The position numbers and the translations under genes were made by a program. From positions 6,533-70,532 of the forward strand of contig CAVOKZ010000020.1 of NCBI GenBank assembly GCA_963696625.1: a stretch of 64,000 nucleotides of DNA, given 5' to 3'. The first letter of the stretch is position 1; each line of letters opens with the position of its first letter. A model generated the notes under the pieces. That model made no database searches. It had not been told where the DNA came from and saw only the letters and a list, made by a program, of their open reading frames with translations. The stretch comes from JAWVFN01 sp963696625. Its GTDB lineage: Bacteria; Actinomycetota; Thermoleophilia; Solirubrobacterales; 70-9. Shown here piece by piece: positions 1 through 10,730 of the stretch.

Positions 1-722
1 AAAGCACGGCGGCACGGTCGAGAGCGTGCTCGAGCACGCCGAGCGCTGCCGCGCCGAGATCGCGCGCATCGAGGGCGCCGACGAGCGCGGCACCGAGCTC
101 GAGGCGGCGCTCGAAGCGGCGTCGGCGCGCCGCGCCGAGCTGGCCGCCGAGCTGACCTCCGCGCGCGAGGCCGCCGCGGGGGAGCTCTCCGCCCGGGTCG
201 CCGCCGAGCTCGAGGCGCTGGCGATGAGCGGCGCCAAGCTCGAGGTCGTGCTCGAGCCGCATCCGGACGGCTACTCGGCCGCGGGCGCCGAGACGGTCGA
301 GCTGCGGCTGGCGACCAATCCGGGGATGCCGGTCTCGCCGCTGCGCGACGCCGCGTCGGGGGGCGAAGCTCTCGCGCGTGATGCTGGCGCTGGCGGGACA
401 GGCGGGGCGCGCCGAGGCGAGCTTCGTCTTCGACGAGATCGACGCCGGAATCGGCGGCAAGGCCGCGCGGGCGGTCGGCGAGCGACTGCGCTCGCTCGGC
501 GACCACGGCCAGGTGCTCTGCATCACGCACCTTCCACAGGTCGCCTCGCTGGCCGCGACCCACTTCCGGATCACCAAGACGGTGCGCAAGGGCGAGTCGC
601 TCGCGAGCGTCGAGTGCGTCGAGGGCGAGGAGAAGGTTGCCGAGATCACCCGCATGCTCGGCGCCGACCGCTCGGACGACGCGGCGACGCGCCACGCGCG
701 CGATCTGCTCGAAGCGGCCTGA
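1..722 (+). CDS. recN: DNA repair protein RecN, C-terminal part, one-base frameshift
   Basis: SMC-like ATPase acting in double-strand-break repair. The window opens inside the gene; the frame starting at base 2 reads KHGGTVESVLEHAERC, a typical RecN segment, then a coiled-coil-rich stretch. After about base 365 the frame changes: the ABC signature should read SGGELSRVMLALA but is split by one extra base (gaagctctcg for gagctctcg). The rest (FVFDEIDAGIGG Walker B/D-loop, ITHLPQVA H-loop) is in the frame of base 378 and stops at 722. The gene lies directly upstream of steA as in other actinobacteria. An intact signature on both sides argues for a sequencing indel rather than a dead gene. Confidence 0.9.
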
Positions 723-810
723 GGCCGATAAGCAAGGGCCACCACACGGAGAGCCCGCCCCAGCCCCCGGACGCGAAGCGGAGGAGGTGCCGGTTGACGG
801 CGAAGCCGTG
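721..810 (+). repeat. Interspersed gene-junction repeat, copy A
   Basis: Begins ggccgataag and contains the core gacgcgaagcggaggagg followed by ggttgacggcgaagccg. The same arrangement recurs at 9,094-9,178 (opposite strand), about 10,680-10,730 (partial) and 12,433-12,515. It fills most of the recN-steA gap. It is a REP-like short repeat of unknown role. Confidence 0.7.
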
Positions 811-823
811 TGACAATCTCGTA

Positions 824-2017
824 ATGGCGACGACCACCGGCGGCCGGCTGACGCGCGCGCTTCGGCCTGTTCGCAGCGGGCGCGGCAACGGCGCCGGGCC
901 GATCGAGGGACCGGTGCGGCTCGGCCGCAAGACCAAGGACCTCGTCAAGCAGCTCCAGCCCGGGGAGATCGCGGTCATCGACCACCTCAACCTCGACCGG
1001 ATCGCGGCGGAGGAGCTCGCGGCGAGCGAAGCCCGTGCGGTGATCAACACCTCCGAGTCGACCGACGGGACCTATCCCAACGCCGGGCCGCTGACGCTCG
1101 TCCGCGCGGGCGTTCCTCTCATGGACCTCACGGGGGCCGACCTCTTCGAGCGGCTCTCGGACGGCGACGTGGTCACGATCGACAGGGGCGAGGTGCGCGC
1201 CGACGGCAAGAGCCTCGGCGAGGGCCGGCTGCTCGAGGCCGACGAGCTCGCCGGGGAGCTGGACGCGCAGCGGCGCCGCATCGACCGCGCCCTCCACGAC
1301 TTCACCGAGAACACGATGGCCCACATCCGCGAGGAGGGCGAGCTGCTCTCGGGGACGATCGACCTCCCCGACACGCAGACGAGCTTCCGGGACCGCCACG
1401 TGCTGATCGTCGTCCGCGGGCCCGACCACGTCCACGACCTGCGCGCGCTGCGGGCCTACATCGGCGACGTGCGGCCGATCATCGTCGCCGTCGACGGCGG
1501 CGTCCACGCCGTGCTCAACGAGGGGCTGAAACCCGACGTCGTGCTCGGCGACATGGACTCCGCGAGCGCCGAGGCTCTGCGCTGCGGCGCCGAGCTGATC
1601 GTCCACGCCTACCCCGACGGCACCGCTCCCGGCTCGGCGCGCCTCGACGAGCTCGGGCTCGAGCACACCGTGATCCCGGCAGCCGGGACGAGCGAGGACG
1701 TCGCGATGCTGCTCGCATTCGAGAAGGGCGCCTCGCTGATCGTCTCGGTCGGCGCCCACTTCAACCTCGTCGAGTTCCTCGACAAGCAGCGAAGCGGGAT
1801 GTCGTCGACGTTCCTGACCCGGCTGCGGATCGGCGAGATCCTCGTCGACGCCAAGGGCGTGAGCCGGCTCTACAACCCCGGCCTCAGCCTCTCGAGCATG
1901 GGTCTGTTCGCGGCCGCCTTCGCGGTGCTGCTGGTGATCGTCGTCGTGACCACCCCCGCCCTGGGCGATTTCTTCGACCTGCTCTGGCTGAAGATCAAGA
2001 TCCTCCTTGGGCTATAG
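824..2017 (+). CDS. steA: SteA-like cytokinetic ring / envelope protein (TPK-like domain)
   Basis: About 397 residues from ATG 824; the frame is open upstream only because recN is frameshifted. The middle holds a thiamin-pyrophosphokinase-like fold with the motif PDVVLGDMDSAS. The C terminus has one membrane span (FAAAFAVLLVIVVVTT) and a short tail. This is the architecture of actinobacterial SteA (Rv1697 type), which works with SteB in cell-envelope/division control; the TPK fold is not thought to make thiamin diphosphate there. It overlaps the next gene by 11 bp, and the order recN-steA-steB-pyrG is conserved in actinobacteria. Confidence 0.85.
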   Translation: MATTTGGRLTRALRPVRSGRGNGAGPIEGPVRLGRKTKDLVKQLQPGEIAVIDHLNLDRIAAEELAASEARAVINTSESTDGTYPNAGPLTLVRAGVPLMDLTGADLFERLSDGDVVTIDRGEVRADGKSLGEGRLLEADELAGELDAQRRRIDRALHDFTENTMAHIREEGELLSGTIDLPDTQTSFRDRHVLIVVRGPDHVHDLRALRAYIGDVRPIIVAVDGGVHAVLNEGLKPDVVLGDMDSASAEALRCGAELIVHAYPDGTAPGSARLDELGLEHTVIPAAGTSEDVAMLLAFEKGASLIVSVGAHFNLVEFLDKQRSGMSSTFLTRLRIGEILVDAKGVSRLYNPGLSLSSMGLFAAAFAVLLVIVVVTTPALGDFFDLLWLKIKILLGL

Positions 2018-2885
2018 CGCCAGGTACCACGCAGCTTCGCTCGCCGCGGTCTTCATCGCGCTGGCCGTCGGCATCCTGATCGGAGCCGGCCTCGGCGGCA
2101 ATCTGCTCAACGACACCGAGAAGAGCCTGCGCGACAGCCTGCGCGGCGACCTCGAGGACGCGCGCTCGGAGGCCGACGATCTCCAGGCCCAGCTGAACCG
2201 CGAGCACGCGTTCGAGGACGCCGTCTATCCGTCGCTGGTCGGGGATCGCCTCGCCGGCCGCAGCGTCGGCGTCATCGCTCTCGGCGACCTCTCCGGGGGT
2301 CTCGCCGAGGACATCCAGTCCGCCCTCGAGCCCACCGGCGCCGATCTCACGGACGTCTCGGTGGTGCGCTCGCCGCCGAACGTCGACGAGCTCGCCCGCC
2401 AGCTCAAGGGATCGGGGATCGGCCCGATCGCCACCGATCCCGCCCGCCTGCAGGCGCTCGGCCGGCGCATCGGCCGCCAGCTGGCCGAGGGAGGTGGCGG
2501 CCTGGTGCAGCGCTCGCGCGAGGTTCTGCTCTCGCGCTCGAGCGGTGAGGGCCAGAGCCTCGACCTGGTCGTGCTCGTGCGCTCGGTTCCCGGCGACGTC
2601 AGCCCCGAGGACCGCGCGCTGATCGAGGCCTTCGACACCGGCCTCGTCCGCGGCGTGCGCAGCGCCGGCCTCAACGCGGTCGCGGTTGAGACCACCGGAG
2701 TGGAGGAGTCGAGCGTCCCCTGGTTCGCCGACAGGGATGTCGCCACCGTCGACGACGTCGACGCCGTCGCCGGCAAGGTCGCGATGGTGTTCGCGCTGCT
2801 CGGCGCGAGCGGCGACTTCGGGATCAAGGACTCGGCCGACAGCCTGCTGCCCGAGCTGCTGGTTCCTACCGCGCCCGCCGGGTAG
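2007..2885 (+). CDS. SteB / MctB-family (copper transporter family) membrane protein
   Basis: 292 residues from TTG 2007, overlapping the end of steA. The N terminus (YHAASLAAVFIALAVGILIG) is the family signature and a membrane span. A coiled coil follows (about residues 35-70), then an extracytoplasmic alpha/beta domain (RSVGVIALGDLSGGL and onward). The family covers MctB of Mycobacterium (copper homeostasis) and SteB of Corynebacterium (partner of SteA). Adjacency to steA favours the SteB role here. The stop is immediately followed by the ATG of the next gene. Confidence 0.8.
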   Translation: MGYSARYHAASLAAVFIALAVGILIGAGLGGNLLNDTEKSLRDSLRGDLEDARSEADDLQAQLNREHAFEDAVYPSLVGDRLAGRSVGVIALGDLSGGLAEDIQSALEPTGADLTDVSVVRSPPNVDELARQLKGSGIGPIATDPARLQALGRRIGRQLAEGGGGLVQRSREVLLSRSSGEGQSLDLVVLVRSVPGDVSPEDRALIEAFDTGLVRGVRSAGLNAVAVETTGVEESSVPWFADRDVATVDDVDAVAGKVAMVFALLGASGDFGIKDSADSLLPELLVPTAPAG

Positions 2886-3718
2886 ATGCGCTGGATAGCG
2901 CTCGTTCTGTCGTCAGGGGTCGGGCTCGCGATCCTGCCCGCCGGGATCCGGGCGCTGCGCGAGGCCGGGATGACGCGCGAGAACTACCGCTCGGCGAGCG
3001 TCGCCTTTCCGCTCGGGGCGATCCTGCTCGCGGCCTCGCTGGTGGCGCTCGCGCCTCTCGCGGTGCTCGACGACCGCGCCGACATCGATCTCCTCGATCC
3101 CGACCTGCGCCGCTGGTTCGCCTACGTCGTAGGAGTCGCGTTTCTCGGCCTCTTCGACGACACCATCGGCCGCGGCGCCTCTCACGACACGCCGCGGGGC
3201 TGGCGCGGGCATGCCGGAGCGGTGATGCGCGGCGAGCTCTCGACCGGGGCGATCAAGGCGCTCGGCGCGCTGGCGCTGGCGGCCTACGCGACCTCTGGGC
3301 TCGGGCGCGAGTGGTTCGGCTACCTCGTCGACCTGGCGATCCTGCTGCTGGCGACCAACATGTGGAACCTGCTCGACCTGCGGCCGGGCAGGGCCGAGAA
3401 GGCGCTGGTGCTGCTCGGCGCCGGCCTCTGCATCGGCTACTGGACGATCGTGCCGATCGAGCTGCTCGGCCTCATTCTCGGGCCGATCCTGGTCGGCGCC
3501 TGGTTCACGCTGCGCGAGGAGGCGATGCTCGGCGACACCGGCTCGAACCTGATCGGAGCCGTCGCCGGTGTCTGGATGCTCGCCACGCTCTCCGAAGACG
3601 CGCGCTACGTCGCCCTCGGAGTGCTCGTAGTTCTCACGATTTACGGAGAGTTTCGCTCGATCTCCGCCGCGATCGAGCGGGTTCCGCTGCTCAGGCATCT
3701 AGACTCACTTGGCAGGAG

Positions 3719-3722
<4 letters not shown>
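2886..3722 (+). CDS. MraY/WecA-like phospho-sugar transferase (PNPT family)
   Basis: 278 residues with about eight hydrophobic segments. PNPT hallmarks are visible: FLGLFDDTIG (cytoplasmic DD pair), NMWNLLDLRPGRA (NxxN/D loop) and MLGDTGSNLIG (GDxGS). These enzymes transfer a sugar-1-phosphate from a UDP-sugar to a polyprenyl phosphate. It is shorter and more divergent than MraY, so the substrate is not clear. Placement between steB and pyrG suggests an envelope role. The stop TGA overlaps the pyrG start (TTGA). Confidence 0.75.
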
Positions 3723-5422
<1,700 letters not shown>

Positions 5423-5447
5423 CCGCGGCCAGAGATAATCCGGCGCC

Positions 5448-6554
5448 GTGAGCGACGAGCGCCTCTTCGACCGCTTCAAGCGGCTCTGCGAGATCGCGAG
5501 CCCGACCGGGTCCGAGCGCGCCGTCGCCGACGCGGTGATCGCCGAGCTGCGCGAGCTCGGCGCCGAGGTGGTCGAGGACGACAAGGCGGAGGCCGCGCAG
5601 GCCGGCGCCGGCAACCTCGTCGCGCGGCGGCCGGGCACGAGCGATGGCTGGGTGATGTTCTCCGGGCACCTCGACACGGTTCCTCACGAGGGGGGTATCG
5701 AGGTCGAGCTCGCCGACGGGACCTTCCGCTCCAAGGGAGACACGATCCTCGGGGCCGACAACAAGGCCGCGGTCGCCGTGCTGCTCGAGCTGGTTGCGCG
5801 GCACTCCGAGAAACCGCCCCCCGTGGGGATCGAGCTGCTGCTCACCGTCGCCGAGGAGGACGGGCTGCGCGGGGCGAGCGCCTTCGACATGTCTCAGCTC
5901 CGCGCGCCCTTCGGCTACGTCCTCGACCACGCGAGCCCGATCGGCGAGGTGATCGTCGCGGCGCCGACCTACAAGCGGCTCGAGGTCACCTTCGAGGGGA
6001 CCGAGGCGCACTCGGGGATCAACCCCGAGGACGGCCACAGCGCGATCGCCGCCGCGGCGGCGGCGATCACCGGCATGGAGCTGGGCCGGCTCGACGAGGA
6101 GACGACCGCGAACGTCGGCGTGATCGAGGGCGGCTCGGCCTCGAACATCGTCGCCGGCAGCTGTCACATCTCCGCCGAGGCGCGCAGCATCGACCCGGCC
6201 AAGGCGGCGGAGCGGATCGGCAAGATGGTCGACGCCTGCACCTGGGCGGCGGGTGAGCACCACTGCGACGTCGACGCCGAGGTGATCGAGATGTTCCGTG
6301 GCTACACGATGCCCAAGGACTCAGGGCCCGTCGCGCTAGCCGAGAAGGCGCTCGAGCGCTGCGGGCACAATGTCAGCCGCGTCGCCACCGGCGGCGGCAG
6401 CGACGCCAACGCATTCCTGGCCTCGGGCTACGACGCGGTGCTGCTCGCCAACGGCACCTACGCGAACCACACGCCCGAGGAGAACGTCCCCGCCGCCAAC
6501 CTGACGTCGATGGTCGAGGTCTGCGAGCAGATCCTGGCCGGGGCCGCTGAATGA
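5448..6554 (+). CDS. M20-family metallopeptidase (peptidase T-like)
   Basis: 368 residues from GTG. Dinuclear zinc peptidase signatures are present: SGHLDTVP (His/Asp), GADNKAAVAVLLE (bridging Asp), TVAEEDGL (catalytic Glu pair), YVLDHAS and a C-terminal NHTPEE His. The dimerisation domain (YKRLEVTFEGTEAHSG) is intact. Probably a cytoplasmic di/tripeptide-cleaving enzyme. It lies 25 bp after pyrG and overlaps the DUF3866 gene by ATGA. Confidence 0.85.
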   Translation: MSDERLFDRFKRLCEIASPTGSERAVADAVIAELRELGAEVVEDDKAEAAQAGAGNLVARRPGTSDGWVMFSGHLDTVPHEGGIEVELADGTFRSKGDTILGADNKAAVAVLLELVARHSEKPPPVGIELLLTVAEEDGLRGASAFDMSQLRAPFGYVLDHASPIGEVIVAAPTYKRLEVTFEGTEAHSGINPEDGHSAIAAAAAAITGMELGRLDEETTANVGVIEGGSASNIVAGSCHISAEARSIDPAKAAERIGKMVDACTWAAGEHHCDVDAEVIEMFRGYTMPKDSGPVALAEKALERCGHNVSRVATGGGSDANAFLASGYDAVLLANGTYANHTPEENVPAANLTSMVEVCEQILAGAAE

Positions 6555-7570
6555 GGCTCAGCCTGCGGCGCGGGCTGGTCGTGGCGACCGACCCGCTGAC
6601 GGTCCGGGTCGGGGAGGAGGAGCGGCGCGCCTGGGCCGACGAGGCGATGGTCGGGCCGGTCGAGCTCGGCGACGTGGTCGTCGTCAACACCGCCGCGGTC
6701 GACCTCGAGCTCGGCTCCGGCGGCTTCGACGTCGTCCACGTCAACCTGACCCGCGGGCTCGAGGGGGGCGAGGACCCCGGCGATCACGTGATCAAGCTCA
6801 ACTACACCTCGCTCCAGCACCCCGTCGCCCCGGTCGAGCAGGGCCAGGACGAGGGCGACTGGCGACCCGAGCGGCGCCCGCCGGTGCTCGTCTGCTTCCT
6901 CCACGGCCAGCTCGCGCCGGCGGTGTGGGCCGCAGCGCAGGGGCCGCCGGGGTTGAAGCTCGGTTACGTTCAGACTCCGGGCGGGGCCCTGCCGGGCGGG
7001 CTCTCGCGCGACGTCGCCGATCTGCGCGACCGAGGCCTGCTCGCCGAGCACGTGACCGCCGGGCCCTGCCACGGCGGCGAGCGCGAGGCGATCAGCGTCG
7101 TGGGCGCGCTGCACGCGGCGGCGGCGACCCTCGGCTGGGACGCCGCGATCGCCGCGCCGGGTCCGGGGATCCTCGGCTCGGCGACGCGCTACGGCCACGG
7201 GGGCATGGCGGCGCTCGACACGGCGCACGCGGCTCTCTCGCTCGGGCTGCCGACCGCGATCGCGCCGCGCCTCTCCGCGGGCGACCCGCGCCCGCGCCAC
7301 CGCGGCGTCAGCCACCACACCGAGGCGATTCTGCGGCTGCTGCTGGCGCCGGTCACGGTCGCTTCCCCGGAGGGGATCGAATCGGCCGCGGGGCTCGCCC
7401 AGGTTTGCGGCGACCGCCACGAGGTACAAAGCGAGGCCGTGGATCTCGACGGATACAAGGCGAGCGGCCTGCCGGTGAAGACGATGGGCCGCGAGATCTC
7501 CGAGGACCCCGACTTCTTCGCGGGGGCCCTCGCCGGCGGCGCTCTGCTCGCGGAGCTGGCGAGGGCGTGA
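6551..7570 (+). CDS. DUF3866 family protein
   Basis: 339 residues; matches the actinobacterial DUF3866 family, with conserved blocks LGYVQTPGGALPGGLS, TAGPCHGGEREAI and APGPGILGSATRYGHGG. Function is unknown. The family usually sits beside the nudix and xerD genes, as here. It is coupled to both neighbours by stop/start overlaps (ATGA and TGATG). No signal peptide or membrane span is seen. Confidence 0.8.
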   Translation: MRLSLRRGLVVATDPLTVRVGEEERRAWADEAMVGPVELGDVVVVNTAAVDLELGSGGFDVVHVNLTRGLEGGEDPGDHVIKLNYTSLQHPVAPVEQGQDEGDWRPERRPPVLVCFLHGQLAPAVWAAAQGPPGLKLGYVQTPGGALPGGLSRDVADLRDRGLLAEHVTAGPCHGGEREAISVVGALHAAAATLGWDAAIAAPGPGILGSATRYGHGGMAALDTAHAALSLGLPTAIAPRLSAGDPRPRHRGVSHHTEAILRLLLAPVTVASPEGIESAAGLAQVCGDRHEVQSEAVDLDGYKASGLPVKTMGREISEDPDFFAGALAGGALLAELARA

Positions 7571-8091
7571 TGGAGCGGGTCGGCGGCCAGCTCGTCTACC
7601 GCGGCCCGGCGGCCTCGGTGCGGATGGACATGTTCGAGTACGCCGACGGCGACACCGCCGAGCGCCAGATCGTCGTCGTCCCGGACTCGGTGACGATCGT
7701 CGCCCACGACGGCGTCACCCTCTTCCTCGTCGCCCAGCCGCGCGAGGCCGTGGGGGAGGAGGCGCTGCTCGAGCTGCCCGCGGGCAAGATCGACGAGGGC
7801 GAGTCGCCGCTCGAGGCCGCCAGGCGCGAGCTGGTCGAGGAGGTCGGCAAGGAGGCGTCTGATTGGCGGAAGCTGAAGTCGGCTTACCTCACTCCCGGCT
7901 ACTCGAGCGAGGAGGCGACGATCTTCCTCGCCACCGGCCTGCGCGACGTTCCCGCGGAGGGCGGGGATGAGGACCGGCTCGAGGTGGTCGAGCGGCCGCT
8001 GGCCGAGCTCGACGCGGTGATCTCCGAGTGCCGGGACGCCTCCTCGCTGCTCGGCATGCTGCTGCTGAGGGAGAACTTGCGCGGGGGGTAG
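7570..8091 (+). CDS. NUDIX hydrolase, probable ADP-ribose pyrophosphatase
   Basis: 173 residues from ATG 7570. The Nudix box is complete: G-x5-E-x7-REL-x-EE-x-G within GKIDEGESPLEAARREL and VEEVG. The later TPGYSSEEATIFLA block is characteristic of ADP-ribose pyrophosphatases (NudF type, cf. Rv1700). It likely hydrolyses ADP-ribose to AMP and ribose 5-phosphate. It sits upstream of xerD in the conserved block. Confidence 0.9.
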   Translation: MERVGGQLVYRGPAASVRMDMFEYADGDTAERQIVVVPDSVTIVAHDGVTLFLVAQPREAVGEEALLELPAGKIDEGESPLEAARRELVEEVGKEASDWRKLKSAYLTPGYSSEEATIFLATGLRDVPAEGGDEDRLEVVERPLAELDAVISECRDASSLLGMLLLRENLRGG

Positions 8092-8130
8092 GCGGGCAGG
8101 GCCGCAGGCCCGCGCGGGGAAGTTCTCGTC

Positions 8131-9099
8131 GTGGAGCCGACGGCCACCCCACAGCGGGAGAAGACCGAGGTTCGCCCCTCGCCGGCTTTCGAGGCGCTGG
8201 TCCTCGACTTCCTCGCACACCTCGAGTTCGAGCGCGGCCTCTCGCGCAACACGCTCACGGCCTACCGCACCGACCTGCTCCAGTTCGGCGTCTTTCTCGC
8301 CGGGTCCAAGCTCGAGGCGACCGACGCCGCCGGCTCAGACCTCTCCGACTTCCTCGCCGGGCTCGCGCGCGGCGACGGCAACGGCCACCCCGCCTGCTCG
8401 GCCGCGACGGTTAATCGCAAGGCGGCGTGCCTGCGTTCGTTCTATCGCCACCTGCGCCGCGAGGAGATCGTCGATGACGATCCGACCGCGGCGCTCGCCG
8501 CGCCTCGCCGGGGCAAGAAGCTCCCGCACGTCCTGAGCCAGTCCGAGGTCCAGCACCTGCTCGCCCAGCCGCGCGGGGACGAGCCCGCCACGATCCGCGA
8601 CCGGGCGATCCTCGAGCTGATGTACGCGTGCGGGCTGCGCGCCTCGGAGACGATCGGGCTCGACGTCGGCGACGTCGACATCAAGAACGGTGCTCTGCGG
8701 GCCCGCGGCAAGGGCTCCAAGGAGCGCGTCGTGCCGCTCGGCGGCAAGGCCGCGACGGCGCTCTCCGCATACCTGCGCGGTGCGCGCCCGAAGCTCGTCC
8801 ACTCCGCCGGCGAGAACAGGCTGTTCGTCAACTTCCGCGGCGGGCCGCTGACCCGCCAGGGGCTCTACAAGATCGTCCAGCGCCACGCCCGCAGCGCCGG
8901 GCTCGCCGACCGGATGAGCCCGCACACGCTGCGGCATTCGTTTGCGACCCACCTGCTCGCGGGGGGCTGCGATCTGCGCTCGGTCCAGGAGATGCTCGGC
9001 CACGCAGACGTCTCGACGACGCAGCTCTACACCCATCTCTCCGGCGAAGACCTGAAGCGCGCCTACTTCGACGCCCATCCTCGCGCGCACGCGAGATAA
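8131..9099 (+). CDS. xerD: Tyrosine recombinase XerD
   Basis: 322 residues from GTG 8131. The N-terminal SAM-like domain (FLAHLEFERGLSRNTLTAYR) is followed by the catalytic domain with Arg (YACGLRASE), Lys (GKGSKERVVPL), HTLRHSFATHLL (HxxR), LGHADVSTTQ (His) and YTHL (Tyr). It resolves chromosome dimers with XerC at dif. The position after the nudix gene is as in other actinobacteria, which favours XerD over a phage integrase. Its TAA stop lies inside repeat copy B. Confidence 0.92.
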   Translation: MEPTATPQREKTEVRPSPAFEALVLDFLAHLEFERGLSRNTLTAYRTDLLQFGVFLAGSKLEATDAAGSDLSDFLAGLARGDGNGHPACSAATVNRKAACLRSFYRHLRREEIVDDDPTAALAAPRRGKKLPHVLSQSEVQHLLAQPRGDEPATIRDRAILELMYACGLRASETIGLDVGDVDIKNGALRARGKGSKERVVPLGGKAATALSAYLRGARPKLVHSAGENRLFVNFRGGPLTRQGLYKIVQRHARSAGLADRMSPHTLRHSFATHLLAGGCDLRSVQEMLGHADVSTTQLYTHLSGEDLKRAYFDAHPRAHAR

Positions 9100-9178
9100 A
9101 CCGCAGCCCTCCTGCGCTTCGCCTCGGGGGCCGCGGGCAAGGCTCTCCCTGAATGGCCGTTATCGGCCGGTAGGTTCA
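9094..9178 (-). repeat. Interspersed gene-junction repeat, copy B (reverse)
   Basis: Read on the minus strand it begins ggccgataacggccattca and ends aggcgaagcgcaggagg...gcggtttatctc, matching copies A and D. The xerD stop codon is inside the GCGGTTTAT end of the repeat. It occupies the whole gap to the lipoprotein gene. Confidence 0.7.
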
Positions 9179-9182
9179 AGGA

Positions 9183-9845
9183 ATGCCCCGCCCCGACATT
9201 GCGACCGCGATCCTCTGCTGCTGCCTCGGCCTCGCCGCCTGCGGCAGCGAACGCCCCGAGCCGCCGAAGCTCGACGAGACCGCGGTTCCGGGCAAGGTCA
9301 CGCCCTACTCGGACCCCACGGGCGACGTCACCTTCTCCTACCCCGACAACTGGGCGGTCCAGCCGCGCGATCCGCCCGGCGTGGCGACCGTGGCGACCGG
9401 CGGCGCCTCGGCCACGTTCTGGGCCTACCGCTCGGTGTCGTTGGTCAGCGATCTCGCGACCGCGGAGCAGGCGCTGAAGCGCTTCCTGGTCTCGCTCAAG
9501 GAGCGGGATCCAGGGTTCGAGGTGACCAAGACCGACGTGACCCTGGTCTTCGAGAGGCCCGCCTTCGTGGTCGAGGGCACGACCGAGATCCAGGGACGGC
9601 CGACCCGGATCCGCAGCGTCCATGCCTTCAACGGCGTCGGCGAGTACGTGCTCGACGCGTTCGCCGACCCCGACAAGTTCGACGAGGTCAACATCACCGT
9701 GTTCGGGCCGATGCTCGCCAGCTGGAAGTTCTTCGGCAAGTTGGCGGCGGCGCAGGAGGGGGAGGCGACGACGCCCACGTCTCCGACGGCCCCGACGGCC
9801 CCGACGACACCGACGACACCGACGACACCGACGACACCGGACTGA
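9183..9845 (+). CDS. Putative lipoprotein, unknown function
   Basis: 220 residues. The signal peptide ends with the lipobox LAAC (Cys near residue 20), so it is expected on the outer face of the membrane. The central ~150 residues (TFSYPDNWAV...FWAYRSVS) resemble the PsbP/DUF1795-like fold of secreted actinobacterial lipoproteins, a weak similarity by eye. The C terminus is a Pro/Thr tandem tract (PTAP and TTPTTP units) encoded by repeated cgacgacac triplets, a likely site of length variation. The stop overlaps mutM by TGATG. Confidence 0.7.
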   Translation: MPRPDIATAILCCCLGLAACGSERPEPPKLDETAVPGKVTPYSDPTGDVTFSYPDNWAVQPRDPPGVATVATGGASATFWAYRSVSLVSDLATAEQALKRFLVSLKERDPGFEVTKTDVTLVFERPAFVVEGTTEIQGRPTRIRSVHAFNGVGEYVLDAFADPDKFDEVNITVFGPMLASWKFFGKLAAAQEGEATTPTSPTAPTAPTTPTTPTTPTTPD

Positions 9846-10717
9846 TGCCCGAGCTGCCCGAGGTCGAGACGATTCGCCGTCAGCTCGAGCCCGAGATCGT
9901 CGGGCGCACGATCGAGCGGATGGAGGTCTTCGACGAGCTGTTCGGCCGCCCGAAGACGCCGCGGGCGCTCGAGAAGGCGGTGTCGGGCCGCAGGATCGAG
10001 GAGTTTCGCCGGCGCGGCAAGTACATGCTGCTCGACCTCTCCGGCGGCGTCACCCTGATCCTCCACCTGCGTATGACCGGCAACCTCCAGCTCGCCCCGG
10101 CGGAGCCCGAGCCGCGCTTCCTGCGCGCGCTGATCCGCCTCGACGGCGGCCAGACCCTGACCTGGACCGACGCACGCCGCTTCGGCCACGGCGAGGTGGT
10201 GCCCACCGATCAGATCGATGAGCGCTTCGCCGGGCGGGTGGGGGTCGAGCCGCTCTCTGAGGACTTCACCACCGATCTGCTGCTCGAGCTCGCCGCCGGG
10301 CGAACGGCGCCGCTGAAGTCCTTCCTGCTCGCCCAGGAGCGGATCGCCGGCATCGGGAATATCTACGCCGACGAGGCGCTCTGGCGGGCCGAGCTCCACC
10401 CGCTCTCGCCGGCGGGGTCGATGAAGCGCGAGCACGCCGAGGCGCTGCGCGAGGGGATCGTCGAGGCGCTCGAGGCCGGTCTCGACAACGGAGGCGCCTC
10501 GATCGACGATTACCTCGACGCCCGCGGGGAGCGGGGCTCGATGCAGGACGAGTTCCTCATTCACCGTCGCGAGGGCGAGGAGTGCCTGCGCGGCGACGGC
10601 ACGATCGAGCGCACCGTCGTCTCCGGGCGCTCGACCTACTACTGCCCCGGCTGTCAGGTGCGGCTGCGCAAGCGACCCCGCCGGTCCCGGACGCGAAGCG
10701 GAGGAACCGGCGGTTAA
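9845..10717 (+). CDS. mutM: Formamidopyrimidine-DNA glycosylase
   Basis: 290 residues. It removes oxidised purines and has AP-lyase activity. The N terminus PELPEVETIRR gives the catalytic Pro2/Glu3; RRRGKYMLL supplies the conserved Lys; ERIAGIGNIYADEALW and the C-terminal zinc finger region are present. The finger is odd: CLRGDGTI replaces the usual CxxCG, so one of four zinc-binding Cys is missing, while CPGC is intact. The last residues (RSRTRSGGTGG) are encoded by repeat copy C. The stop TAA shares its last A with the next gene's ATG. Confidence 0.9.
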   Translation: MPELPEVETIRRQLEPEIVGRTIERMEVFDELFGRPKTPRALEKAVSGRRIEEFRRRGKYMLLDLSGGVTLILHLRMTGNLQLAPAEPEPRFLRALIRLDGGQTLTWTDARRFGHGEVVPTDQIDERFAGRVGVEPLSEDFTTDLLLELAAGRTAPLKSFLLAQERIAGIGNIYADEALWRAELHPLSPAGSMKREHAEALREGIVEALEAGLDNGGASIDDYLDARGERGSMQDEFLIHRREGEECLRGDGTIERTVVSGRSTYYCPGCQVRLRKRPRRSRTRSGGTGG

Positions 10718-10730
10718 TGGCGAAGCCGCG
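10680..10730 (+). repeat. Interspersed gene-junction repeat, copy C (partial, within coding sequence)
   Basis: The stretch ggacgcgaagcggaggaa...ggcggttaatggcgaag matches the 3' part of copies A and D. Here the repeat forms the C-terminal codons and stop of mutM and the start codon of the next gene. Confidence 0.65.

Noticed and set aside
9772..9842. Tandem cgacgacac-type repeat considered as a CRISPR or regulatory array
   Set aside because: It is the coding sequence of the PTTPTTP tail; no spacers.
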